A DNA stretch of 64,000 bases, from assembly GCF_900166585.1 (NCBI RefSeq), contig NZ_FVZC01000007.1:434001-498000 (forward strand), in the 5' to 3' direction. Shown in pieces: positions 27,018 to 35,829 of the stretch. Under the pieces are notes generated by a model. It was not told where the DNA came from. It made no database searches and saw only the letters and a program-made list of their open reading frames with translations. Source of the DNA: Mesobacillus jeotgali. Lineage in GTDB: Bacteria > Bacillota > Bacilli > Bacillales > Cytobacillaceae. The position numbers were made by a program, and so were the translations under genes. Position 1 is the first letter of the stretch; each line of letters begins with the position of its first letter.

Positions 27018-27034
27018 TGACATTTTGCTGACAT
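27018..27034 (+). promoter_or_regulatory. Direct repeat, possible OmpR-type regulator site
   Basis: TGACAT occurs twice, at 27018-27023 and 27029-27034, an 11-base step. OmpR-family regulators bind such repeats on one DNA face. It lies about 80 bases before the helical-repeat protein gene. An OmpR-type regulator is encoded next door at 28314. Confidence 0.45.
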
Positions 27035-27115
27035 ATTCGCCCTGTAAATTATGAGTATAAGGTTCATGTCCATCCTGGGCCTAAAAAAAAGATTATTTAT
27101 AGGAGGATGTCAGAA

Positions 27116-28150
27116 ATGAAAAAGAAATCAGTCGTAGGATTCACCATTGCGGGTGCATTATTGCTGGGAGGCTATGCTTCCACATCTTTAGCGAATGATG
27201 ATAGCACCACCAGTGCAGCCGCAAGTACTGTTAAAAGCTTCTTTGGAAAAGGATTTGGACATAAAGGATATATGGGAGGCAATTCCGAAGCATTGATTGG
27301 AAAGGCTAAAGAGCTTGAAATCAGCACTTCAGGCAAAACAGCCGAAACACTGATGAGCGAGATCCGGGAAGCAACAATCAAAAATGAAGCTAAAGAGCTT
27401 GGAATCAAAACAGCCGGCAAGGATATCGATACGCTGTTTGAAGAAGTCAAGCTGGCCAACCTTAAGGAGAAAGCGAAGGACCTTGGCATTTCTGCAGATG
27501 GGAAGGATGCGGACGCGCTTCACGAAGCCATCCGGTTAGCATACCTGAAGGATGAAGCGAAGGACCTTGGAGTGTCTACCGACAACAAGGATGTTCAGAC
27601 TTTAATGGAAGATATTCGCACAGCGAACTTGAATAAAAAAGCGAAAGAGCTGGGCGTTTCTACAGAAGGCAAAGACTTGCAGACACTTCAGCAGGAAGTC
27701 CATACTGCCTATATCAATCAACAGGCTAAGAAGTATGGAATTACAGTAGAGGGTAAGGATACTCGCGAAATTGCCCAAGAAGTCCAGACGGCCAAAGTAA
27801 AAGCAGATGCAAAGGAACTGAACATCACCATCGATGGCAAGACGATCGGGGAAATCGCCCAGGAAGTCCAGGAAAAGAAAATCGTGAACCTCGCGAAGAA
27901 ATTGGGTATTTCCACTTCGGATAAGGATTCACAGGAACTGATCCAGGAGATTAGGGACAAGGATGCTGCCAAGCTTGATGAGCTGTTTGAAGATGGAATG
28001 GGCCGCTTTGGAATGAAAGGCTTTGGCGGCGGATTCGGACACGGCGATGGCTTCGGCGGCGACCATGGCGGAATGGGACAAAAAGATGGCTTCGGCGGAA
28101 AAGGCGGCCCTGGCGGCATGCACCACAATGGTGCTGGCCAGGGATTTTAA
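27116..28150 (+). CDS. Secreted helical-repeat protein with Gly/His-rich tail
   Basis: The product has 344 residues. A signal peptide covers about 1-25 (ending STSLAN). Seven to eight repeats of about 36 residues follow, each like AKELGISTxGKDxxTLxxEI. The last 50 residues are rich in G, H, M and D (GFGHGDGFGGDHGGMG), as in metal-binding or flexible tails. No LPXTG or membrane anchor is seen. The ATG at 27116 follows AGGAGG by nine bases. It precedes a two-component system. Its function is unknown; metal binding is an inference from composition. Confidence 0.82.
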   Translation: MKKKSVVGFTIAGALLLGGYASTSLANDDSTTSAAASTVKSFFGKGFGHKGYMGGNSEALIGKAKELEISTSGKTAETLMSEIREATIKNEAKELGIKTAGKDIDTLFEEVKLANLKEKAKDLGISADGKDADALHEAIRLAYLKDEAKDLGVSTDNKDVQTLMEDIRTANLNKKAKELGVSTEGKDLQTLQQEVHTAYINQQAKKYGITVEGKDTREIAQEVQTAKVKADAKELNITIDGKTIGEIAQEVQEKKIVNLAKKLGISTSDKDSQELIQEIRDKDAAKLDELFEDGMGRFGMKGFGGGFGHGDGFGGDHGGMGQKDGFGGKGGPGGMHHNGAGQGF

Positions 28151-28182
28151 TAACCTGCTGCCTTAAAAATAAATATTGTTAA

Positions 28183-28213
28183 AGTCCCCCGGTACAAAGC
28201 GGGGGATTTTCTT
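28183..28213 (+). terminator. Intrinsic terminator after the helical-repeat gene
   Basis: The arms GTCCCCCG and CGGGGGAT (one G-T pair) enclose eight bases and are followed by TTTCTTG. Confidence 0.87.
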
Positions 28214-28245
28214 GTAAGATGAAAATATAAATATTCACTTCGAGT

Positions 28246-28290
28246 AGTTCCAGCTTCAGCGATTGCCGGGGCATTAGGCAATGAGGCTTT
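28246..28290. repeat. Degraded fragment of the intergenic repeat seen at 3.9 kb
   Basis: AGTTCCAGCTTCAGCG matches the start of the 3890-4137 element, and ATTGCCGGGGCATTAGGCAA resembles its right block GCTTGTCGGGGCTGACC. It looks like a short copy lacking the middle. It lies 25 bases before the response regulator's Shine-Dalgarno sequence. Confidence 0.4.
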
Positions 28291-28313
28291 AAAGGATAAC
28301 AGGAGGAGCGGCA

Positions 28314-29000
28314 ATGAAGACGATCTTAATAGTAGAAGACGAACATACAATTTCGAGAGTGCTGGCGGTTTACTTGAAGCATGAAGGCTATGAGGTGGTA
28401 CAGGCCTTTGATGGCAGCGAAGGGCTGGCATTGTTTGCTCAGCGTAAGCCGGATCTTGTGTTGCTGGATGTCATGCTGCCGGGAATGGATGGCTGGGCTA
28501 TTTTAAAGGAAATCCGTAGAACCAGTGCCTGCCCAGTCATCATGCTGACAGCCCTCGGAGATATTGACTATCGTCTAAAAGGTTTGAACCAGGGAGCGGA
28601 CGACTATATTTCCAAGCCGTTCGTCGGCGAAGAAGTGGTGGCCCGAGTCCATGCGGTTCTGCGACGTTCCTCCAATGTCATCGATACGGAAAATGAGAAA
28701 CAATTTGGCAGCCTGAAAATCAATATGAATTCACATGTCGTCACGGTCAATGGAGATAAAGTTGTGCTGACTCCTAAAGATTGCAGTCTGCTGATTTTCC
28801 TGGCTGAGAGGCCAAACCGGACCTTCACAAGGGAAGATTTAATTGAAAACGTCTGGGGAATGGATTACGACGGGAGCGACCGGGCAGTGGACCTGTCCGT
28901 CAAGCGCATTCGCCAATCACTGGCGGCTTGGCCTTCAGCACAGGGAGAAATCAGGACATTAAGAGGATTGGGGTATCAGTTCAGTGTTTACGATAAATAA
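28314..29000 (+). CDS. OmpR-family response regulator
   Basis: The product has 228 residues. The receiver domain has Asp pair at 8-10 (VEDE), phospho-acceptor Asp at about 52 (LLDVMLPGMDG) and the Lys in ISKPF. A winged-helix domain (about 130-225) ends LRGLGYQFS, typical of OmpR/PhoB. RBS AGGAGGAG precedes the ATG. Its end overlaps the kinase start by 17 bases. The upstream helical-repeat gene, whose promoter region holds a TGACAT direct repeat, is a candidate target. Confidence 0.93.
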   Translation: MKTILIVEDEHTISRVLAVYLKHEGYEVVQAFDGSEGLALFAQRKPDLVLLDVMLPGMDGWAILKEIRRTSACPVIMLTALGDIDYRLKGLNQGADDYISKPFVGEEVVARVHAVLRRSSNVIDTENEKQFGSLKINMNSHVVTVNGDKVVLTPKDCSLLIFLAERPNRTFTREDLIENVWGMDYDGSDRAVDLSVKRIRQSLAAWPSAQGEIRTLRGLGYQFSVYDK

Positions 29001-30393
29001 CAAACCAACAACTCTTCTGAGATATTGGACAACGAGGTATCTTCTCACCCTGTTTGTCGGACTTCTGTTGCTAGGAGCCGGGTCAATGTGGTGGATCAGG
29101 CATACCACCCTGGAGAACCGGTTGAATTTAATGGAGTATCTGGCAGTCGAAACAGCAGATCGGTTCGGGCAGACCACTGCGAATAACGATTATGACCGCC
29201 TTGACCGCAGGCTGCAGGACAGGGCCAGAATTCTACAAATGGAAAATCAGCCTCAGCTTTTCATTACTGATTTGGAAGGGAACATCCTTAATTCAGGGCC
29301 GATGAAGGGTGGAAGGGGTCCCCATCACTCCTCTGAAGAAGTTCCTGCCTCCGTGTTTGAAAATGAAAATCCAATCAACAAGCTGAAAATTAATGGTCAG
29401 CAAATTTACAGTATTAAATCTCCTATTTTAATGAATGACCTTCAAACCGGATGGGTAGTTGTGATGCAAAGTGCGGATGAATTGGCCGATGTCAATCAGG
29501 AATACCGGCTGTTGATTGTTTTGTTGCTGGGGCTGGGTTTGCTTGGCTGGATTGTCATTTATCTTCTTACAAAAGAAATCCTTAAGCCCATCCAGGATGT
29601 CGCGCAGGCAGCGGCACAGGTCCGGGAAGGCGATTATGAGATCAAGCTGGATTCCAATCCAAAAGAGCTTGAAATACACAAACTCGTCACTTCCTTTAAA
29701 GAAATGACCAATCGCCTGACACAGCTGGAACAAATGAGGGCCGAGCTGCTGGCTGGTGTGACGCATGATCTGAAAACACCTGTTACCTCGATCAGCGGAC
29801 TTGTCCAGGCAATTCGGGATGGAATTGTGACAGGGGAGGAGCGCCAGGAATTCCTGGATATCACGCTGAAAGAAATCCAGAGATTGCAGAGCATGATTTC
29901 CGATTTGCTCGACTTCAATTCCCTGGCTGCCGGCGCCATTACCATTCGACCGGAAAATTCCGACCTGAACAAGCTGGTCGAGGAAATTGGGCGGCAATGG
30001 AAGTTGACACAAACTGAACCCGTTGACATCAAGGTAATCACACCGGAATCAACGGTGTACAGAATGACCGATCCGCTGCGGGTGCAACAAATCCTCATCA
30101 ACCTTTTGAATAATTCATTTCAGGCTATCGGGGCTACTGGCTTAATCTCCATCATCCTTTCAGAAGAAAGAATAGATGTAAAAGATACAGGATCAGGCAT
30201 TCCTGAAGAAGAGCAGGCGCTAGTTTTTGAACGCTTCTTTCGTGGTGAGAAGAAGAAACTCAAGGTAAGGGGACTTGGCCTTGGACTTCCTTTCAGTAAA
30301 ATGCTTGCCCGGTCGCTCGGGGCAGACTTGATTTTAAAGGAGAGCAATTCAAGCGGCACGACATTTTCATTACTGTTGCCAAAAGAAATATAA
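28984..30393 (+). CDS. Transmembrane sensor histidine kinase
   Basis: The product has 469 residues from the GTG at 28984. Two membrane helices (about 18-40 and 173-193) flank an extracytoplasmic sensor domain with an HH pair (GPHHSS). HAMP follows, then the HisKA box GVTHDLKTPVTSISG with His at about 261, then the HATPase motifs LLNNSFQAIG, DTGSGIPEEE and GLGLGLPFSK. It phosphorylates the OmpR-type regulator encoded upstream. The signal is unknown; the neighbouring secreted Gly/His-rich protein suggests an envelope or metal cue, but that is inference. Confidence 0.93.
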   Translation: MFTINNKPTTLLRYWTTRYLLTLFVGLLLLGAGSMWWIRHTTLENRLNLMEYLAVETADRFGQTTANNDYDRLDRRLQDRARILQMENQPQLFITDLEGNILNSGPMKGGRGPHHSSEEVPASVFENENPINKLKINGQQIYSIKSPILMNDLQTGWVVVMQSADELADVNQEYRLLIVLLLGLGLLGWIVIYLLTKEILKPIQDVAQAAAQVREGDYEIKLDSNPKELEIHKLVTSFKEMTNRLTQLEQMRAELLAGVTHDLKTPVTSISGLVQAIRDGIVTGEERQEFLDITLKEIQRLQSMISDLLDFNSLAAGAITIRPENSDLNKLVEEIGRQWKLTQTEPVDIKVITPESTVYRMTDPLRVQQILINLLNNSFQAIGATGLISIILSEERIDVKDTGSGIPEEEQALVFERFFRGEKKKLKVRGLGLGLPFSKMLARSLGADLILKESNSSGTTFSLLLPKEI

Positions 30394-30395
30394 GA

Positions 30396-30424
30396 TAAGG
30401 GCTGCATTCTTTGCAGCCCTCTTA
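30396..30424. terminator. Bidirectional terminator, sensor kinase and UvrC-like gene
   Basis: The arms AGGGCTGC and GCAGCCCT enclose seven bases, with CTT after and A-rich sequence before. It ends at the stop of the converging minus-strand gene. Confidence 0.85.
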
Positions 30425-31489
30425 AGCATTTAATAATTGATTAATAGATTCATCCAGTTTTTCCGATTCACTGCCATCCAGCCATTCTTCTGGAATGACG
30501 ATGAATCTGGAATTGCTCCCATTTAAATAACTATAGATGATTTGGGCTTCATCGAGTTCCTCCTTGCCGATGACGACAGGGTCCCTTTTCTTATTCTGCT
30601 GGAAGAAGTAAAAGATGGTCTCCCTTATCTCCTCTGACAGGTCCCTGAACTTCTCTCGGTGGTATTGTTTACTAAAAATAATGTTATGCCCTTTGATCAG
30701 GAAAACCTTCAATGTGCGGTCATTGATCCGTTCAACCACAACAATGTTTTTATTTCCTTCAGTGAATTGAATCATATTTTCCTTATACAAAAGGATGGAG
30801 AGTGATTTCATGTAATTCCTGTATTTTGCTGCTTCTTCAAATTGATATTTTTCGGAGGCCTGATTCATTTTCTGCTCTAATTCTTCCAAGATCTCTGCAT
30901 GAGATCCCTGGAGAAAAGAAATGAACCTTTCCACGATCTTATTGTATTTCTCGACCCCTGATCCTCCAATACACAAACCGTTGCACTTCCCCAGGGTATA
31001 GTTCAGGCACGGGGAACCCTTAAGTGGCTGGAGGCAGTTTATTTTAAAATACTCCTTCAAGTTCTCGATTGCTTTTTTTACATAAATCATGCTGGTATAG
31101 GGTCCAAAATAAATCGTCCCGCCACCTTCGGATTTGTCAGAAGCAATTGAAATTTTCCGGAAAGGCCCGTCCATCTTAATCGCGATATAAGAGTAAGGAA
31201 GGTGGCTTTTCATTTTCTTGTTAAAAAGAGGCTGTAATTCTTTGATGAGCTTGCACTCAAGCAAGAATGCCTCGAATTCCGTATCAGTGTGCAAAACATG
31301 AAAATCATTTATGTTAGCAACCATCTTTTTGATTTTTTGCGGATGGGCTGCAGAGTTTTGAAAATATGATTGGACCCGTTTCTTAAGGCTTTTCGCTTTC
31401 CCGACATAAATCACTGTGCCATTCTGATCTTTCATAAGGTAAACACCAGGAGTGAAAGGAAGGTTTTTGACCTTTTCTTTTAAATTCAT
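30422..31489 (-). CDS. UvrC-like GIY-YIG nuclease without RNase H domain
   Basis: The product has 355 residues against about 590 for UvrC. The N-terminal GIY-YIG domain is intact (PGVYLMKDQNGTVIYVGKAK and the EFEAFLLECKLIKELQP helix). Next come the Cys-bearing region CLNYTLGKCNGLC and a UVR-like helix (EKYQFEEAAKYRNY). The C-terminal RNase H-like and HhH domains are missing, replaced by a short domain. It resembles Cho-type 3'-incision nucleases but is longer. Start ATG at 31487-31489 follows GAGGGAG. It is probably a dedicated paralogue, with full uvrC elsewhere. Confidence 0.85.
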   Translation of the reverse strand: MNLKEKVKNLPFTPGVYLMKDQNGTVIYVGKAKSLKKRVQSYFQNSAAHPQKIKKMVANINDFHVLHTDTEFEAFLLECKLIKELQPLFNKKMKSHLPYSYIAIKMDGPFRKISIASDKSEGGGTIYFGPYTSMIYVKKAIENLKEYFKINCLQPLKGSPCLNYTLGKCNGLCIGGSGVEKYNKIVERFISFLQGSHAEILEELEQKMNQASEKYQFEEAAKYRNYMKSLSILLYKENMIQFTEGNKNIVVVERINDRTLKVFLIKGHNIIFSKQYHREKFRDLSEEIRETIFYFFQQNKKRDPVVIGKEELDEAQIIYSYLNGSNSRFIVIPEEWLDGSESEKLDESINQLLNA

Positions 31490-31734
31490 GTCCGCTCCCT
31501 CAATTATCTCTTTTTTTGAATCCTTATATATCTTCATATTTTAGCATAATAGGTGATTAAGACTCGTTATAAGCATATAAAGGTGTAATTCTTTAAAATG
31601 TTCCCGCTTTCATTCACTATCTCAGCCATATGCTCGGGAATCAGCTCGTATCCCTTGAAACTCATCCTAAGGATGTTACCATAGGTACCATTGATAAATT
31701 GCGAACGGAAATTAAAATCTTGAGGTGAATATAG

Positions 31735-32577
31735 TTGTTAAAACAAAAAAAGGTAGCGTTTTTAGGTGCTGGTTCAATGGCGGAAGCAATGATTTCTGGT
31801 GTAGTTAAATCAGGCAAGATGCATACGGAAAATGTATATGTTACAAACAAGAGCAATGAAGCGAGACTGGAGCGCCTGGCGTCCAGATATGGGGTCAAGG
31901 CAATGCCTCAGGATGAATTGCCTTATGAAGATATAGATTTGTTTATTTTAGCGATGAAACCAAAGGGAGCAGCGGGAGCTCTTGCTGCCTTGAAGGATAA
32001 AATCAGGCCTGGCCAGGTTGTTGTATCAGTATTGGCCGGCATTTCGACAGGTTTCATGGAAGGAAACCTAAAAAGTGGGCAGCAGGTGGTTCGGGTTATG
32101 CCAAACACATCAAGCATGATACAGGAATCAGCGACTGCTATGTCTCCAGGGAGATACGCATCGAATGAAAACGTTGAGGATGTAAAAGAACTGTTGACCA
32201 GCATGGGCAAAGTGTTCCGGATTGAAGAGGGACAGATGGATATCTTTACAGGCTTAGCGGGAAGCGGACCTGCTTATTTTTACTACCTGATGGAGCACAT
32301 GGAGCGTGTGGGCAGAGAAAACGGAATGGACGAAAAAGTGGCCCGTGAAATCATTGCCCAGACAATCCTTGGTGCAGCGAAAATGATCATGGAAAAAGAC
32401 GAAACACCAGAGGTTCTCAGGAAAAACGTAACCTCGCCAAATGGGACGACAGCATCCGGCCTGAACGCTTTGAGTGAATACAATGGCGGAACAGCGATTG
32501 CTCAGGCCGTAAACCAAGCAGCGAAACGGTCGAGAGAAATCAATGAAGAACTCGAAGGTGTTCTCGTTCCATCATAA
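31735..32577 (+). CDS. proC: Pyrroline-5-carboxylate reductase
   Basis: The product has 280 residues, the usual length. The Rossmann motif FLGAGSMAEAMISG is at 9-22, and the C-terminal dimer domain carries GLAGSGPAYFYYLMEHM and NVTSPNGTTASGL, both hallmarks. It reduces pyrroline-5-carboxylate to proline with NAD(P)H. The start is TTG at 31735, six bases after GAGGTGA. B. subtilis has several paralogues (proG, proH, proI); this one could be any. It is monocistronic with a terminator. Confidence 0.95.
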   Translation: MLKQKKVAFLGAGSMAEAMISGVVKSGKMHTENVYVTNKSNEARLERLASRYGVKAMPQDELPYEDIDLFILAMKPKGAAGALAALKDKIRPGQVVVSVLAGISTGFMEGNLKSGQQVVRVMPNTSSMIQESATAMSPGRYASNENVEDVKELLTSMGKVFRIEEGQMDIFTGLAGSGPAYFYYLMEHMERVGRENGMDEKVAREIIAQTILGAAKMIMEKDETPEVLRKNVTSPNGTTASGLNALSEYNGGTAIAQAVNQAAKRSREINEELEGVLVPS

Positions 32578-32583
32578 AGCAGG

Positions 32584-32615
32584 AAAGCTCCCGACAATAA
32601 AGCCGGGAGCTTTCT
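32584..32615. terminator. Terminator between proC and a convergent gene
   Basis: The arms AAAGCTCCCG and CGGGAGCTTT enclose about ten bases. The arm ends give short A and T runs on both sides, so it can serve both strands. Confidence 0.88.
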
Positions 32616-33090
32616 ACATATATATTCGATACCCGCGAATTTTTTCAAAAAGATACTGGAATCCATACAATAAGTAAGCTTTGTAGTGCAGATAAAGGAA
32701 GAACTGGAAATGCCCTAATTTGTTCAATCCGATGATTTTAAACTTTTTCAGCACATCAATCAAAAAGAACGCGAAGATTCCATCCGCAATTGCATTGAGT
32801 ATGGCGAATTTTTTGAAATTGCCATATGAAATCTTCAATAGCCACATCGACAGAGGCATATAAGGTCCAATGCTAAATGGAAGTTCGTCTCTCAGAAATG
32901 ACTTTCGTTTATTGTAGAACTTCCACCATTTGCGCTTGTGGCCGTATAAATGGTTGATGATTTCGAAACCAATGATAAAAATTCCGGCAATGGAGAAACG
33001 CTTGAAACTTCTCTTGCCGATGAACAGTAACGACAACCATGGAAAAACCACTATTCCAATATTAAATAAGAAATGCCTCTTTGAAATCAT
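32614..33090 (-). CDS. Membrane protein of 158 residues, unknown function
   Basis: RBS GAGGTGG lies seven bases before the ATG. The protein is rich in F, K, Y and I with three to four hydrophobic segments (about 8-25, 32-47, 95-115 and 125-145), and long aromatic loops such as GHKRKWWKFYNKRKSF. No motif is recognised. It is AT-rich. It stands alone between proC and the ABC transporter. Confidence 0.72.
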   Translation of the reverse strand: MISKRHFLFNIGIVVFPWLSLLFIGKRSFKRFSIAGIFIIGFEIINHLYGHKRKWWKFYNKRKSFLRDELPFSIGPYMPLSMWLLKISYGNFKKFAILNAIADGIFAFFLIDVLKKFKIIGLNKLGHFQFFLYLHYKAYLLYGFQYLFEKIRGYRIYM

Positions 33091-33265
33091 CAGATGTCCA
33101 CCTCGATTACTTTCAATTCTATCTATAAACTGTCCAATATTTAGTAAAATTAACCGTGAATAAAAACCAAAGTTTTGATTTTTTTCTTACTCAACTTTTC
33201 AAAATTATTGAAAAAGTGTCACTCCTTGGCATATAATCACTTGAAGAAATTAAAGGAGAAAATGT

Positions 33266-34981
33266 ATGATAAGAAGATTTTTTACATATTACCAGCCTCA
33301 TCGAAGGCTATTCATCATTGATTTTAGCAGTGCGGTTATCGTTGCTTTGCTTGAGCTCGCTTTCCCGCTTGCAGTGCAATGGTTCATTGATACGCTGCTG
33401 CCTGGCGGAAACTGGAATATGATCGTCAGTGTGAGCATTGGATTGCTTCTGCTGTACATCATCAGCACATTGCTCCAATTCATCGTCAATTATTGGGGCC
33501 ACAAGCTTGGGATCAATATCGAAACAGATATGAGGCAGCAGCTGTTTCAGCACGTTCAGAAGCAGTCGTTCCGCTTTTTCGATAATACAAAAACGGGCCA
33601 TATCATGAGCCGGATCACTAATGACCTTTTTGACCTTGGCGAGCTGGCCCATCATGGACCAGAGGATTTATTCATTGCTGTAATGACCTTTGTTGGTGCA
33701 TTCTGGATTATGCTGACGATCAATGTGAAACTAGCGCTGATCACAATGATTATCGTACCCTTCCTGATCTGGCTGATTACCTATTCCAACTTGAAAATGA
33801 ATGCGGCATGGAAGAATATGTACACCGATATTGCCGATGTCAATGCTAGAGTCGAGGACAGTGTTTCAGGAATAAGGGTGGTCCAGTCTTTCACAAATGA
33901 AGATTACGAGATTGAGAGATTCACGAAAAACAATCGCCGATTCCGCCGGGCAAAATTGACTGCCTATAAGGTCATGTCATTCAGTTCCTCCGGTATTTAT
34001 ATGCTCACAAGGCTGATAGTCCTCGTTGTCCTCGTGTACGGGGCGTGGTTAAGTTTCCAGGGAAGCCTCAGCTATGGGGAGCTGGTTGGATTTGTATTGT
34101 ATGTGAACGTGCTTTTTAAACCGATTGATAAAATCAGTGCCATTCTTGAATTGTATCCGAAAGGGATGGCGGGTTTTAAAAGGTTTACCGAGTTGATGGA
34201 CCAGAATCCCGATGTAACCGATCGGGAGGACGCGGTGGAGGTTCCGCATTTAAAGGGAGATATCGAATTCAGGAATGTCACCTTCAGTTACGACAAAAAT
34301 AAACCCGTTTTGGATGGAATCGACCTGAAAATCAATCAAACGGTAGCGTTTGTGGGTCCATCGGGTGCAGGGAAGACTACTATCTGCTCATTAATTCCAC
34401 GCTTTTATGACGTGAATAACGGGAGCATCATGATAGATGGCATAGATATCCGCGAAATGACCAAGAAATCGCTGCGTTCGCAAATCGGGATTGTACAGCA
34501 GGATGTGTTCCTTTTTACAGGAACACTGCGTGAGAATATTGCCTATGGTTCTCTGGTGGCAACTCATGAAGACATTGTTCGAGCGGCAAAGCAGGCGCAC
34601 CTGGAAGACTTTATCGCCGGCCTCCCTGATGGCTATGAAACGCAAATTGGTGAGCGCGGCCTCAAGCTGTCAGGCGGGCAAAAGCAGCGAATTGCCATTG
34701 CGCGAATGTTTCTGAAGAATCCGCCAATCCTGATTCTCGATGAAGCAACATCCGCACTGGATACCGAAACCGAAAGAATCATCCAGAAAGCACTCGCTGA
34801 ACTCTCGAAAAACCGGACCACTCTGGTGATTGCGCACAGACTGGCGACAATCAGAAGTGCCGACAGAATTGTAGTGGTCACCGAGGATGGAATCGCTGAA
34901 CAAGGCACCCATGACGAGCTGGTCGAGCAAGGAGGCATTTTTGCTAACCTTCATCAGGTTCAATTTGAAACATCGATATAG
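33266..34981 (+). CDS. ywjA: ABC exporter, fused permease-ATPase (YwjA-like)
   Basis: The product has 571 residues. Six membrane helices (about 18-305) precede an ATPase with Walker A GPSGAGKTT (about 363-371), signature LSGGQKQR (about 468-475) and Walker B ILILDEATSALD. The N-terminus (MIRRFFTYYQPHRRLF) closely follows B. subtilis YwjA as I remember it. Such proteins act as homodimers exporting lipids, drugs or peptides; the substrate is unknown. AAAGGAG lies before the ATG. Confidence 0.88.
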   Translation: MIRRFFTYYQPHRRLFIIDFSSAVIVALLELAFPLAVQWFIDTLLPGGNWNMIVSVSIGLLLLYIISTLLQFIVNYWGHKLGINIETDMRQQLFQHVQKQSFRFFDNTKTGHIMSRITNDLFDLGELAHHGPEDLFIAVMTFVGAFWIMLTINVKLALITMIIVPFLIWLITYSNLKMNAAWKNMYTDIADVNARVEDSVSGIRVVQSFTNEDYEIERFTKNNRRFRRAKLTAYKVMSFSSSGIYMLTRLIVLVVLVYGAWLSFQGSLSYGELVGFVLYVNVLFKPIDKISAILELYPKGMAGFKRFTELMDQNPDVTDREDAVEVPHLKGDIEFRNVTFSYDKNKPVLDGIDLKINQTVAFVGPSGAGKTTICSLIPRFYDVNNGSIMIDGIDIREMTKKSLRSQIGIVQQDVFLFTGTLRENIAYGSLVATHEDIVRAAKQAHLEDFIAGLPDGYETQIGERGLKLSGGQKQRIAIARMFLKNPPILILDEATSALDTETERIIQKALAELSKNRTTLVIAHRLATIRSADRIVVVTEDGIAEQGTHDELVEQGGIFANLHQVQFETSI

Positions 34982-35049
34982 GGTTGGTTTATTTTTCCTG
35001 TTTTTGCTATGATAGAGTTAAAATCATGATAGATTTGGAGTGAAGTTCC

Positions 35050-35280
35050 ATGACAGGAGCATTGACAGGGGCTTTAGGTATCATTATGGTGTTTTCGATT
35101 CCGCTTGTCGCCATTGTTACAAGCCATTATCAAAAAGTAGCCAAAATCAAACACAACATGATTAAAGACGAAATCGAGCTTGAACGACTCAAGCATGACA
35201 ACTACTTGCTTGAAACGGAAAAAATGAAACTGGAATTAATGAAGCTGGAAAGCCCGCTGGATAAAACAAATGTATTATAA
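35050..35280 (+). CDS. Small membrane protein with coiled coil, PspB-like
   Basis: The product has 76 residues. One N-terminal membrane helix (about 5-25) is followed by a heptad-rich charged helix (IELERLKHDNYLLETEKMKLEL). This layout is like PspB and similar small envelope proteins, but I cannot assign it. TTGGAGTGAAG precedes the ATG. It lies 68 bases after the ABC exporter and is closed by its own terminator. Confidence 0.75.
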   Translation: MTGALTGALGIIMVFSIPLVAIVTSHYQKVAKIKHNMIKDEIELERLKHDNYLLETEKMKLELMKLESPLDKTNVL

Positions 35281-35284
35281 AATT

Positions 35285-35317
35285 TTCCCCTCGTTGTGCT
35301 GCAAGGGGATTTTTTAT
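35285..35317 (+). terminator. Intrinsic terminator after the PspB-like gene
   Basis: The arms TCCCCT and AGGGGA form the base of a hairpin with a CG-TTGTGCTG-CA interior, followed by TTTTTT. Confidence 0.82.
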
Positions 35318-35393
35318 TTCACCGACTAGCATGGTAAATCAAAATTTAAAAAAATGGTTAAATATCCCTTGTGAATTTTTAGAACATATTATA

Positions 35394-35419
35394 TAGTACA
35401 TTACAACAGTAATGCACTA
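35394..35419. promoter_or_regulatory. Inverted repeat, likely operator of the GntR operon
   Basis: TAGTACATTAC and GTAATGCACTA are inverted with one mismatch in 11 and a 4-base spacer, about 15 bases before the Shine-Dalgarno sequence of the GntR gene. YtrA-type repressors bind their own promoters at such palindromes. Confidence 0.7.
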
Positions 35420-35445
35420 TGTGACCTGTTGGAGGAGGTGCGGGG

Positions 35446-35829
35446 TTGATCCTTAATTCAGATAGCATGAAACCGATCTATATCCAAATTGCCGAGTGGC
35501 TGGAAACGGAAATTCTTGGTGAAAGCATCAATGTGGATGAGAAGGTTTATTCGCAGTATCAGCTTGCGGAAATGCTGAATATCAATCCAGCAACAGCGGC
35601 AAAAGGGTTGAATATGTTAGCGGACGAAAACATTCTTTATAAAAAGCGGGGACTGGGAATGTTCGTCACACAGGATGCGAAGAAGATCATCACGGCGAAA
35701 CGGAGGGGCCAGACATTGAAGTCATTGGTGGCAGATTTGGTGCGGGAAGCGGAGAATCTTCAGGTGACTGAAGAAGAATTATTCGCAATGATCAAGGAAG
35801 CCAAACTGGATTTAAAGGGGGATTCATGA
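35446..35829 (+). CDS. GntR-family repressor, YtrA subfamily
   Basis: The product has 127 residues from TTG 35446 (five bases after GGAGGTG). A winged helix of GntR type (about 8-75, with KPIYIQIAEWLETEIL and INPATAAKGLNMLADEN) is followed by a short YtrA-type tail and no ligand-binding domain. YtrA of B. subtilis represses an ABC operon induced by cell-wall antibiotics. Its ATGA overlap with the ATPase gene and the operator-like repeat in front support the same role here. Confidence 0.88.
   Translation: MILNSDSMKPIYIQIAEWLETEILGESINVDEKVYSQYQLAEMLNINPATAAKGLNMLADENILYKKRGLGMFVTQDAKKIITAKRRGQTLKSLVADLVREAENLQVTEEELFAMIKEAKLDLKGDS

Noticed and set aside
31490..31734. T-box or riboswitch ahead of proC
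   Set aside because: No T-box motif, specifier stem or terminator/antiterminator pair was found in this leader.
31563..31735. Minus-strand open stretch before proC reading SFKGYELIPEHMAEIV
   Set aside because: It looks protein-like, but has no start with a binding site, runs into proC in the other direction and matches no family I know. It might be a gene remnant.
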